A DNA stretch of 64,000 nt, taken from positions 18,608,621 through 18,672,620 of the forward strand of contig JANCRA010000004.1 of NCBI GenBank assembly GCA_024362935.1, written 5' to 3'. Positions 42,701-53,329 of the stretch are shown in pieces. The stretch comes from Setophaga petechia (taxonomy: Eukaryota; Chordata; Aves; Passeriformes; Parulidae). Positions within the stretch are counted from its first letter, which is position 1, and every line of letters starts with the position of its first letter. The notes below the pieces were generated by a model that was given only the letters and a program-made list of their open reading frames with translations, was not told the DNA's origin and did no database searches. The translations under genes and the position numbers were made by a program.

Positions 42701-44809
42701 TGCGCCACAGTTGCTCTTGCAATGAAGCAATTTATAAAGGTAAGATTTTCAAATATATCAAATAGCTTAGGTGAACCATTGCGCACTGGCAATTTAAATT
42801 AAAATCTAAGTTACTATACAACATCTATGTTCCTGGTAAAGAAAGGAAAAAATAGCAGTCATCTAATGACAATAGGTAGGCCAAGTTTTCTTTATTGAAA
42901 TGATAAAGAGGATATGCAGCGCTCTTCTCCTATCTTTCCCTTTTAAACTTTGTATCAGCCCATGAAAGCTCAAACTGAGGACTGTGTAGCAAATACACCG
43001 GGCAGAAGTATGGAAATTTTATACAGAAAGCTTCATCTACTCAACTTCCCTGCATAGATTTTCTCATGCCTAGTGAAACATATAGGCGCAAAAGATAATA
43101 CTACATATTCTGAGATTTTGGACTACTGTAACACAATAAACCATGGCAAAAATATCACAAGAGAGCAAGCACTAAAAGGCATGCAGTAAACTGCATCCTA
43201 TTCATGCCTCAGCAAGACAGATAAATCAAGTTTCCAGTCATTCCAAAACATAGAGAAAGAGGTATGTGGGAAACCGAGGAAGGGAGCCCACAAAATTAAA
43301 TTGCATTTGGTAAGTTTTATTCTACCTTGGAGTCATTTTCACCCACCAAACTTTTATTGTAAGTGTGATGGGTAACACTCAAATCAACAAGATTTGTCTT
43401 AAAGCTGTACTTTGTATTTTAGACTTCTTCTTAAAACGTGCTTCAGCGCTGTCTCAGCACAAACTGAACTACCACTTTCATAAGCAGTTCCATCCAAACA
43501 GGTGTTCTGTGTTTGCTTTTACCAAAATATTTTCTTCTGAACCTATACTACCACAGTCGATGAGCATTGCAAGAGTCCCAGAGACAGAGAATACAATAGA
43601 GAGAACAATTGTGGCAGTAATGCTTTAATGCAGATGCTACTCCAAGTGAAATGAATCAATCTTTTGCCTTAAATAAAGAATACCAGGTTTAAGTTCTCAT
43701 TACTGGTGTCATTTTAACTTTTAATTTATATAGAGAAAAAAAAATCATTTCTAAACTTCTCTTATCATTCCAAGCAGGTAGAAAAAGATTCCAAACTAAA
43801 ATCAATTTGTTGCAACTGTGTTTCATGTATGTATTACCAAATGTTAACTGTTCCTGCATGGCACATGGTACAGCATGGTTGTAAAATATTATGAAGAAAG
43901 TATCAATGCACAAAAGCCAAAAACTGCTTTCTGGGATTAATGGCAGTAGAAGTACAATGTAACAATTTTTTATACTCCTGAGTGCAGTATTTTAATACAA
44001 ATTTGAAAAGAATGAGGAAATTTACTACATCAATGAGTCCAAAAAGAAAATATAGTTTTTAAAAAGTCATTAGAGAAGGAAACAAGATTGTGAAATACCG
44101 CTGTAAAAGAGGTGGTTGTGAAAACCTGTGTCTCAAATGCAAAAACTGCTTTCTTAACTTGTACTGTCAGGTTTATATTCTGATGCAGAGGTCTTATTGC
44201 CCATCAATAATTCCACACGGTGGACGGCCTACACAGAATTAATTTTGCTAATCACAGATTCCACGCTAAGTAGTTATTTCTATGTGTGTACCTGCAAGCA
44301 TGTGCGTCTCTGTTACACAAAATGCTTCCTATGTTTTTCTTTTGAAGAAGAAATATCTCATTAACAGTTTTTTCCAGCTTTCTTCCACTGCAGCTCACGT
44401 TTACTTACTGAAAACATCCATATCTAAGTCAATCACACATAGATGCCAAACAAAATATAAACAATAAAAAATGTGTCAGCCAAAAAACTGCAGGACTGTG
44501 TCCAATCACTGAATAAGCCTTATCATTGTTTCCATCTTCAATCACAATTTATGAATACTTTAGTCCTTTCGAATTACAATGGTTTGTAACTACGGAATAA
44601 CTTATATCATACTTATTTATTCACGGTGCAACTGTAAGTGCATCGTTGGCCTCTCCGTAGCAGCCTTGCAGCAGACATTACTTTCGCACATTTTCTGCTT
44701 CTTTAGCTATTTGTTGCACCAATGCAGAAGCAAGCAGTTATCGCTTAATCAGTTTACATCACATCCTCCTAAGACAGACTTTCACGAAAGCTGAAAACTA
44801 TCCCCGGGC

Positions 44810-45250
44810 TTTGCAGACAGGGTTTACCGTCCGAAAAAGGCTCCGGTGCCCCAGCGCTCGCTCGCCGATACCGCACACCGGCCGAGATCGCTCCAGGGGC
44901 ACCCGGAGAACTTCCCAAACATGCTTCCGAAACCCCTCAGGTTTCAAAATCTGCGCTTTGCCGCGGCGCGGACCCCCGCTCGGGCTGCCCCCCGCCCTCC
45001 GCGCCCCGCTCCGCACCGCGCCGACCGCCGCTCCCCTCCCGCCGTTCGTGCCGGTGACAGCCGCCGCTCGCCATCGAAAAGCGGCCGCAAGCGCGGCTGT
45101 AAGAAAAGGGTCGGTCTATCCCCGTGCTGGGGAGCGGGCACGCTCCTCCGCCGGCACCACACTTCAGCGGGGAGGGGGAAAACGACGTGCCCTCGTATAA
45201 CCGAACAAGAAAACACTGCACAGCTTGGTCATCCCCGCTCACATCTCCCT
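44810..45250. promoter_or_regulatory. CpG island in NFIB intron 1, possible alternative promoter
   Basis: A sharply bounded CpG-dense block about 0.5-0.9 kb downstream of coding exon 1, separated from the main promoter island by AT-rich sequence. NFI genes are known to use alternative first exons spliced to exon 2, and this is a natural place for one. I found no ATG-started frame ending at a good phase-0 donor on the minus strand; the nearest donor-like site (ACG|GTAAAC near 44830) is weak. A promoter is therefore suggested by composition only. Confidence 0.5.
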
Positions 45251-45445
45251 CATTGTTGGCAGCCTGCATATTATTAATTAAGCATAAGACGGGATTACTT
45301 CGCACCGGCCAGCGGTCGCGTTTTGTCAAAAAAACCCACTTTTCCTTTCAAACCCTTCCATTAGGCTGTGTGTAAACAGGCGAGCTGAAAAGAGTGCAAA
45401 TCGTTTGATTCCAATCAAATCAATACTTTTCAAACACGTTTTTTT

Positions 45446-45459
45446 AGCATAATTATGCT
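45446..45459. promoter_or_regulatory. 14-bp perfect palindrome AGCATAATTATGCT
   Basis: A perfect dyad containing GCATAATTA in both directions, the type of site bound by POU-homeodomain factors. It lies in intron 1 about 300 bp downstream of coding exon 1, in complex AT-rich sequence. Function is inferred from motif only. Confidence 0.4.
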
Positions 45460-45750
45460 CATTTCCAGTTTGTTAACCTTTGACTTCTTATGCACCAACA
45501 ATTAACAGTATTTGTCTACGGGTGACACTTTGAATGGATCTCCCCAAAACAATGGCGTGGTACAGCTTATTCTTTAATATTCCCTCCTGAGAGAGGAGTT
45601 TGGATCTGACAAACAGTTACGACTGTGCTTTAACCCGTTACAACTACTAGCAATGACTCATTAATAACCCACATACATAATTTTTTTAAATCCCAACAAA
45701 CACGTGAAAATAAACAAATCAACAAATAAATTAAATAAAAGCGTCTATAC

Positions 45751-45780
45751 CTGAGTGAGACAGATTGGAGAATACATCAT
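45751..45780 (-). CDS. NFIB: NFIB exon 1, coding part (first 10 codons)
   Basis: The minus strand reads MMYSPICLTQ, the standard amino terminus of the long NFIB isoform, then a CAG|GTATAG donor. It ends in phase 0 and joins exon 2 to give SPICLTQ-DEFHPF, exactly the family junction. The start is the first of two tandem ATG codons (45780-45778, then 45777-45775). An in-frame TGA lies 66 nt upstream (45846-45844) with no in-frame ATG between, so this is the first usable start. Position -3 is G and +4 is A, an adequate but not optimal Kozak context. Alternative first exons are known in this family and would replace these ten codons. Confidence 0.96.
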
Positions 45781-45847
45781 GACTTCGCTTTGAGAACACG
45801 CTGCCCGGAGAGCCCCTAAGAAAAGCCTCAAAAAGGAATAATTTCAT
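45751..45847 (-). promoter_or_regulatory. Third upstream ORF, overlapping the NFIB start out of frame and stopping in exon 2
   Basis: An ATG at 45847-45845 (T at -3, weak context) opens a frame of 33 codons that passes over the NFIB start in a different frame (the NFIB ATG begins at the second base of a CAT codon), reads through all of coding exon 1, crosses the splice junction with a GGA codon made of the last base of exon 1 and the first two of exon 2, and stops at TGA 39710-39708. Unspliced, it would run into intron 1. Ribosomes that initiate here cannot reinitiate at the NFIB ATG without scanning backwards. Confidence 0.6.
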
Positions 45848-45866
45848 CTATTCATTTTACAGTCAT
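45844..45866 (-). promoter_or_regulatory. Two tiny upstream ORFs in the NFIB leader
   Basis: uORF1 starts at 45866 and encodes M-T-V-K then TGA (ends 45852; weak context, C at -3). uORF2 starts at 45855, overlaps uORF1 in another frame and encodes M-N-R then TGA (ends 45844; A at -3, adequate context). Both lie within 90 nt of the main ATG. Short leader ORFs of this kind usually lower main-frame initiation; whether they do so here is inference. Confidence 0.6.
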
Positions 45867-46057
45867 CTGAGACTCAAGGAAGATGAAATCAATCAGGACA
45901 GGGCTCTGCTCTGGATCACCACAACTTCACAACAAACCCCAGTCCTCCTTAAATAGCCAAAGATTCAAGTTCACTCCGTGTGCTAGATTTCCCGGGGTGA
46001 AATCCAATCTACACTTTTAACCCTCTTGTAGTCGGCGGCGCAGGAGTCTTGCTTTTG

Positions 46058-46075
46058 CTGCTGCTGCTGCTGCTG
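46058..46075 (-). repeat. (CAG)6 triplet tract in the NFIB leader
   Basis: Six perfect CTG units on the plus strand, read as CAG in the NFIB transcript, about 280 nt upstream of the ATG. Short and pure; likely length-polymorphic at a modest level. Confidence 0.85.
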
Positions 46076-46104
46076 GTTGTTTTGCAGATGAGGGGGGAAG
46101 GACT

Positions 46105-46202
46105 GGGGGGGGGGGGGGGGGGGTGGGCGGGAGGAGTTTTTTGTTTGGCTTTTTTTAATCCTTTTTTCCCTTTTTTTTTTTTTTTTTTGGGGGGGGGGGG
46201 GG
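46105..46202. repeat. Homopolymer cluster: G19, then T18 joined to G14
   Basis: On the plus strand there is a G19 run (46105-46123), then T18 (46171-46188) passing directly into G14 (46189-46202). On the NFIB sense strand these read as C14-A18 and C19. Such runs are hard to sequence, so their lengths may be wrong by several bases. They lie at the inferred 5' end of the NFIB transcript. Confidence 0.8.
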
Positions 46203-46229
46203 TGTTGGGCGGTGTTTTTTCTTTCTTCA

Positions 46230-47440
46230 GAAGTTGATGGTGCTGCCGTAATAACACGACACTGTCACCAAGCTTTCGAAAGTTCAAGGTTACAGCCCGG
46301 AGCGGAGCAAGAGGCTCCCGAACAGCGATGGCAAGCGAAACTTCGCCGGGCGGTCGGGACAGAGCCGCGGGGGCGCGCCGAGGCGGGGGCGCGCTCGGGC
46401 GGGCAGAGCGGGCGGTGCGGCCTGCGGGCTCCTCCGGCAGCCTCTACTCGCCCGCCCGTCCTCTCTCTGAGGGCAGTGGTGAGAGACTGCCTTCCAAACG
46501 GCCACCGTAATAAAAATGATCTCCTGGAAATTCAAACGATAAATCTCTCCCCGGCGATCCCACCGGATTTGCTCTCAACGCGTCCGTGAGTGTCCCTCCG
46601 CTACCCCGCCCCTGACTCTGCAAAACTACAAAACTTGGAAGTTGAAAAATTCACCAGTTACACCCTGTAGACCGTATTCCAGCTCTCTCCCTAAATGAGA
46701 CTTAAGTATTTTTGTTTAATTATTTAATTACACAATCACCGTTTACACTCCTCCTCCTGCAAACACATTCCTTCTCCACCAGATCCCCTTCCTCTGCCCT
46801 CCCTCTGCATTCATTACCACCGAACGCTGCAGAAGGAACGAGCACGTTTCGCAAACATCCCTCCCTCATTTTCCCGCTCTTCTGGTGGGAGAAAGTTGCG
46901 GGGGCCGGATGGGGGGGGGGGGGGGGGGGGGCGGCTGCCATCTGCGAGAGGTTTCTTTTTCTTCTTTCGGGGTACGACTTTGCCAGCTGCGGCGGGGCTC
47001 AGCCGCCCCGGCTTCCCCCCACCCTCGGCGGGGGACGCGGAGGAGGGCAGCCCCCTCCGCCCCCCTCCCCGAACGGGGGGAGCCTGTCCCGCACCGCCGG
47101 AGACTGATGTCCCCGCCCTCGCCGGCTGCGGCCGGGGGCTGCGAAGGGGACCCGGCTCCCGGGCGGCAACAGGGTGCCAGGGTCTGGTTTCATTCTCCGG
47201 AGGCAGCTTTAACCAGGGGAGCTGGGAAGGGGGGAAAAACAGTGACTGAGAATTATTTCTGCTCCTGTGAGGCGGGCTGCGGTGCTGTGCCCAGCTCAGG
47301 GGGCGTCCGGTGTGTGCGGCCCCCAGCCCCAGCACCGCCGCTGCGGGCAGTGCTGCGCTCCCTCCCTCTGCCCTTGCGCAGCCCCCGGCGGCGTGCCGGA
47401 GGGACCGCTGACTTCCTCTTTGCCCAAAGTGAGAGTTTAT
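46230..47440 (-). promoter_or_regulatory. CpG island, probable main NFIB promoter
   Basis: A dense CpG stretch, very unlike the AT-rich DNA on either side, just upstream of the NFIB first exon. It has many GC-box-like sites, for example around 46370-46440 and 47030-47160, and a G21 run at 46911-46931. Position and composition fit a TATA-less developmental-regulator promoter, possibly active in both directions. Open frames on both strands here (60-210 codons, many from non-ATG starts) are GC-driven and not conserved protein. Boundaries are by eye. Confidence 0.7.
46911..46931. repeat. G21 homopolymer in the promoter CpG island
   Basis: An uninterrupted run of 21 G on the plus strand; the NFIB sense strand has C21. 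It can form G-quadruplex or triplex structures, and its length is uncertain for technical reasons. Confidence 0.85.
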
Positions 47441-50400
47441 TCACGTCAGGCATTTCACAACGACACATCAAGGAAAGTAAGCAGGTTCAAGTCAACCATG
47501 AAATGGTCACTTTTTAACCCCGTCCTGTCCTCATTAGGGAAATGCTCAAACACAGCCCATTTTCAAAGAGGGATCTTAATGAGGGGAGCTTGCCAAGGCT
47601 ACCAGCTGCAACTCCCATAAATTTACAAACCAAAAGAAGCACGAGGATGAGTGGGGGAAGGAGAGACCCCGTACAAGACAGGTAATGTGAAAGGAAACAG
47701 CAAGAGACCAACGCGGTAACCTTTGCAGAATCCACGCCCCAGCCCAGCTGCTCGGTTTCTGGCTGGCTACTCTTGCCCAGTACCCTCAGATTTGCAGGGG
47801 TCAAACAACCGTCTTGCATCTTCTCTTCTCTATACTGATAAGGGACAAGTTAAGGACATTCATTTAGGCAGAGATGAATAACAAAAATTTGGGGTTAACC
47901 ATAATTAGCAAAACTTATTTTTATACCTGGTGTAAAATGCTCCTGAAATCCCATTGTTTTTCCCTCTACCCAGACACAAAAAGCTTATAATGCCAGCTCT
48001 AAATTATGGAGTTCCCCTTTGAATAAGTATTCTATTTAACTGGAGTTAATTTACCATAAAAGACATTCCTCTTGGCATAAATGCACTGGTGTCCTTGAAC
48101 ACACCTCTTCGAGTGCTTGAACTCTTACACAACAAGCCATTATTGAGGACCTGATTTAAAATGACAATAACTCTCCTCTGTCTCTTTTATCACTCTCATC
48201 CCTCCATAAGGCAACCTAACCAAATCCATAACCACATCAGTAAGGCTGCCCCTGTGAGCTGCATAGATGTGAGAAGTCTCTCCTTTCCCAGGCAGGGCTT
48301 GGAGAAGGCCCCACTCCCTCCCTTGGTATGGCCAAGGGATTACAGTTGCACTAGGGTCCTGTGCACTAAAAGCAAGAACTACCTGGCAGTCTGGCAAGCA
48401 GGAAAAAACAAATGTAGTGAGGTAACGCCAGAGAGAAACCAGTCACTTTCTACAGCCCTTGCTACTGCAAGGGACAGGGAGTCAGTGTGAGATTGTATTT
48501 GCATTGCCATGAGAGCTGGCTGAGGGTGGGTTTGCATCTCTACCCAGAGGACACAAGGTGGGAGATGAGCGCAGACAGCCCTACAGCCTGTGCCCGCATC
48601 CCCCAGAATAGCGCTACCGCAGAGCAGGCAAGGCCAGATACCCACACTCCCAGAGCCAGTCTGCTGGCCAGGATTGAACAGGCTTCGCATATGAAAGCAG
48701 CTTGGGGAAAATGGAACTGTCCAGCCAGCATGGCTCAAGCAACATTTTGTCCTCTGTATGATCTATAGGGCATGGCAGGTGTGGTACATGGTGCCATTGG
48801 TTTGCCCATGGGTTTGACCCAAAGGCTCCCAGTATACCACAGAAAGCAGGCTGTACTGGGCACCCAAACGCGTTTTGGCTCTGTTGCTTCTGGTTAATCC
48901 CAGTGGGAAACCATAAAGGATGAAGGCTTTGTCCTGGAAGAACCCTGCTCAGATACACATGTGTGCACATGCTTATGCCCCCCATCCTCCTCCATCCCAC
49001 CCCAACCCCTCAGCTCCTTTCCCAGAAAAGCAAGCTAAAGATTTTCAGAATGGATAAAGAACTACATGAAAATCATAACAAAGTGTAAGTCCCTATCACT
49101 TTACTGCAGAGGCATGTTTAAAAGAGTATGTGGTAACTGGGTTAGCCTGGAGGAATACGGCATTAATGCAGCAAGGACACTAGGCATAGTGGCTGGCCCT
49201 TGGCATGCAGGGAGACCTTGTGAGAAAGTGGTTCAGTTACTTTCAAATTCTGGCTTGCATTATTTTCTCAACCACCCCAAGGCCCTTCTCTCCATCTCCA
49301 CATACTAATGCTGCAAATTCTCTACCCTTGAAGCTCCAGGCCGGAGGACAATTGCTTTTTGTCTTCACTGCCAGAGCTATGCCAACCTCATGCCATATCT
49401 GGAAGCTCAACTAGCATTTCAATGTGGGCAATTAAGAAAATAAAAGTCACTATCTGACCTTCCAAGTGAGACGCACTGAGAGTGGTTCTCTGACACTAAT
49501 CCTAGCCCATGGAACTTCGCAGGGCCAGGCTGGCCTAAAGGATCCCACTCTCAGGTGGGATGCAATATGGGAACAGACAACTGCTTGGACACACACACAG
49601 CTAGGCACCTGCACACAGCTGCTAGAAACCTTCATGCGACAGAAGTGGACATGCAGGAAGAAAAGGCAGCTTTCACGTTAGTAAGTGGCAGATACCAAAG
49701 CTCACCATGAGCCTGCACTCTCCAGACTGGGAAACTGCTCCCATGCTCTCCCTGCCTCCACTCAGCTCTGTCAGGGTGGCTAGGATGGGAGGACATCCAC
49801 TGCTCACACTGCATGATCTGAGATGCTCACCTCACAGGAAAGAACCACAAAGGTTTTTTGACACCGTGGGCAGATGGGCTCACTCTCCTCCACCCATCCT
49901 AGTTTGCCAGGGCAGTTTCATGCCAGTGGTGCAGACCCTAGCATGCCAAACTAGCACTAAATGTGGAAAGGCCATTTAGACCACTTATATCCCACCTGGA
50001 CCAGAATTTCAGCTGTTGTCCTTCAGCTGAACAATTGCTTAAGTTTTTCAAGTTTTGGAGCACAAGACTATTATTAATGGAACAAAAATAAAGGAATCAC
50101 TAATGCTGAAGCGTGAAGCCTAAGATTATCTCAGAATAAATGTGGGCAGTTTGGCCAAATATCTAAACATATACATACTGAGCTTCTAAGAAATCAAGTT
50201 TTCATGAAAATTCCAATTGTCTCTTTATAGAAATCAGAAAGAACTTATTCTGGCACATGCCTTTTCATCTGAAATATGGCATATCTGAGAATTAGCATCA
50301 AAACTCTTATGTGAGAGGTCTTTGTGATCCAAAACACAAGTTTTTTACCTAGTTTAATAATATCATTAACTCATTTTTCGTCCTTTGTTAGGAAATGTCA

Positions 50401-51900
50401 TTAGTACACACATGTCCATTCGATAAATGATTACTTGAGTACATGCATAAATACTGAGTAGCACAAATATAGTTATTGTCCCTTATGGGTAACAAGTAAC
50501 CTAAACTATATTATATTATACTATATTATAATATATTCTATTCTATTCTATTCTATTCTATTCTATTCTATTCTATTCTATTCTATTCTATTCATTATAT
50601 TTATTATATTATATTGTTACCTGATGGTGATTGTATTTGTATGATTCTATCATGGTGCCTTGCAAGTCTTCTCATACGAGTATATTAACCTACAAAGTAA
50701 ACCTCTGCATCTTTGGCATAACCAGAGCCTTCAACAGTTTTTTTATGTGCAGGAATATTGTCTGTGTAGAGCAACATATATGTATACACAAACATATGTT
50801 TATGCACAGAAATAGAGAGAATAAACCCACATAAACAGTTAAACAAGAAAACAGTTAAATAAGAAAACTGTTTGGCTTATAGGGCCTTGATATGCTTCAC
50901 ATGAGACTGAATTTGAAGTAATTTTTGACTTAAAATGTAAACAACAGTTAGTACAACTTCTAAGCCAGCACAGTATCATACAACAATAAAATTATGTATC
51001 TCATAATTACTAGCATTCTTTACTTGGTTTTGGGTGGTAGGAAGAAACATATACTGTACATAAACTATGTATATGTATGATCAGATAGAAAGTGTGCAAA
51101 TATAGAATGAAAAGGAAAGAAATACACTACTTACTCTAAACAGAGACACACATACGTACGACGGGTGTGTGCTCTTGACCCCTGTCCACATATGGTTTGA
51201 TGGGGACTATAATACTTGAGTTTCCCACAGCTCTCAGACCAGCAAATAAAAACATCAAACCTCAAGTGCAAAGCTGTAAACCACAGCATTTTGGGTTATA
51301 CAACTGTGCAGTTTTTGTCCTCACTGCAGGTCGCATCCTTGGCCTTACAAAAGCATGAAACCCTCTTTTTCCAATACAGTAAATTCTTTAAAAATTCACA
51401 TGTGCTGATTTCAAATGCCCTGGACACAAACAGCAATGACAACACCACAAAATTCCAACACATTTCTTTTTTGGCAGTTTATATCACTTGCCAGATTTTG
51501 AGAATATTGGGATGGAGTGGGGATGGGGGCAGAATATAGAAGCTGGATTTAAATGTCTGCCTAAATTAGACTTATAGTAGTAGTGCTTGATCTTTTTCTT
51601 GTGATTCAACGTTAAAATTGCAAGCGTTGCAGCTCAAAACCGCTTCAGAGAATGTTACGAGTTAATCCTGTGTGTTTTGGCGCCTTTTCCCTGCCAGCTA
51701 CTGTACTTTAGAGAAAAAAAGAAGAAAAAAAAAAGCTGGAAATCTTGTCTGTCCCGTCACAAGTTGAATGGCAGCACTTTCCAGCAGCGGGAGGAGAAGA
51801 TGGCTATGTTCACAGAACTAATAATAATTCAGATCACGCCACATCGGCATCTTGTGTCAGAGTCGAAACTGGCTTCCCCGCCCCCTTCAACCTGAGAGCT
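47440..51900. other. Upstream intergenic DNA, no gene recognised
   Basis: Mixed composition (more GC-rich from 48.1 to 49.9 kb, AT-rich after). Open frames reach only about 130 codons, overlap on both strands and show no family signature. No repeats recognised other than the microsatellite at 50.5 kb. The expected upstream neighbour from mammalian synteny, ZDHHC21, is not seen anywhere in the window. Confidence 0.6.
50535..50594. repeat. (ATTCT)n pentanucleotide microsatellite, about 12 units
   Basis: Perfect ATTCT units preceded by imperfect TATAT-rich sequence from 50,505 and followed by TTATATT-type sequence to 50,615. Confidence 0.9.
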
Positions 51901-52009
51901 GCCAAGTCCTCACACACTCCGCATTCAACCACAACTTAATGGATGGGATATTGTGCATTAAAATGTGGCCCAGACACACAGGGGAAGAGAGGACAAGAAG
52001 GAAAGCAGA

Positions 52010-52055
52010 CACACGCACACACACATACAAACAGACACGCAAGAGAAAGGAATGA
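52010..52055. repeat. AC-rich simple sequence
   Basis: Imperfect CA repeats broken by T, G and AG units. A shorter pure (CA)n lies at about 53526-53542. Confidence 0.7.
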
Positions 52056-52103
52056 ATTAAAATACACACACAGGTCCTACAACAAAACAGCAGTGAAAAA
52101 GGC

Positions 52104-52124
52104 GGGGGGGGGGGGGGGGGGGGG
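52104..52124. repeat. G21 homopolymer
   Basis: An uninterrupted G21 on the plus strand, the third G run of 19-21 bases within 6 kb. Length is uncertain for technical reasons. Confidence 0.85.
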
Positions 52125-52603
52125 CGGGTGGCGAAGGAACAAAAAGAAACCCTCCAGAGTAACTTTTAAAAAACAAGTCAGTAATGCCACCCTAACACTG
52201 CATCCTGCTACATGGCATGAAAGAGACCAGCACAAGCCCCCAGACAATTTATGGAACACAAGATACACAGCAGCAATGCCATTTCCTCCACATGATACAT
52301 TCAAATTGCAGTCCATTAACTACAAAAACCGCTAAAACAGCCAGAGAGAAAATATATTAAAATGTGAGTAAGGAAGCAATTTCTACGGCAACAAGAAAGA
52401 GAGGGAAAGATCTGTCTGTTAGGTACCAATAAAGTAGCATTTGCATTAATCCTTTCCAGTATTTAACTGGTAGTTGTCTGCCAGAGAAAAGGGGGGAGGG
52501 GGAAAAACTTGAAGCAGGAAACATGCCAAGTTCAGCACTTTTAGATGCAAACTCCCATCAACTGATTTCTGGCATAAAAGTGTGGCCCACATGGAAAAGC
52601 TGC

Positions 52604-52604
<1 letters not shown>

Positions 52605-52648
<44 letters not shown>
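52605..52648. repeat. A44 homopolymer
   Basis: An uninterrupted run of 44 A on the plus strand. It could be the tail of a retrocopy in plus orientation, but the 500 bp on its 5' side show no recognisable coding or repeat sequence, so simple slippage growth is equally likely. Confidence 0.85.
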
Positions 52649-52650
<2 letters not shown>

Positions 52651-52954
52651 AGCCAAATACAAACAATCCACCACTTATATCTTATCCTGTAAAGCAGAAG
52701 TGGTATCAGCATTTAACAACAGGGTATAACATCCACTTTGAAACCACAGAGACACAATCTCAGCCTGGAGGAATTACAAAAGAAGAGTCAATTGAACTAA
52801 AAATAATATATATATATGTAAAAATACAAGCACCATGTGCCATTGTGGTGTATTGTATTAAATAAATGAGATACTGAAAGCTGCAACATACCACTCGGCC
52901 TTTGGCTTCACATTTTCCTGGATGCATCTCAATGTTTTCAAGGACCCAGTGGTT

Positions 52955-53055
52955 TTGGGGTTTTTTAGGGGGTTTTTTGTTGTTGTTGTTATTTGTTTGG
53001 TTTTTGTTGTTGTTGTTGTTGGTTTTGTGGTTGTGCTTTTGCTGTCGTTGTTCTT
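52955..53055. repeat. T/G-rich low-complexity tract with GTT units
   Basis: GTT-type repeats with T runs; the minus strand is A/C-rich. The frames here are low-complexity artefacts. Confidence 0.7.
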
Positions 53056-53329
53056 AGTATTTTGTTTGTATTTTTTTATTACCAGAAATGACCTTTTACC
53101 TTTTGGGTAAAACCCCTTTGGGACGAAGTGTATGGGGCTTTTTTTGTTTTGTTTGCTGTTGCTAGTTTGGGATGTTTCAGGGGATTTCTTAGGGTAAGAG
53201 GCGGACATTATTACTAGTATTACTATTGCTATTACTATCATTATTATTTGCTCAGGTTGGTTATTGGCTTTGTTTTGGATTTATTTTGTTGCCAGCTTTT
53301 TGCCTGGCACCGAGCGGGATGAAAATTCT

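Larger units (their letters stand above)
45781..46300 (-). other. NFIB: NFIB 5' untranslated region (upstream limit approximate)
   Basis: Sequence continuous with coding exon 1 on the minus strand and without a plausible splice acceptor just before the ATG, so the exon probably extends upstream as 5' UTR. It carries three upstream ORFs, a (CAG)6 tract on the sense strand (46058-46075), a C19 run (46105-46123) and an A18 tract 3' of a C14 run (46171-46202). CTATTTAAGG near 45945-45956 resembles both a TATA box and a one-mismatch CArG box. The transcription start cannot be placed from sequence; the limit given is a guess that includes the homopolymer tracts. The identity as 5' UTR is inference from continuity. 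Confidence 0.6.

Noticed and set aside
46009..46287. 92-codon minus-strand frame in the NFIB leader, Pro- and Lys-rich
   Set aside because: It begins at TTG and is made of homopolymer tracts; not a credible coding sequence.
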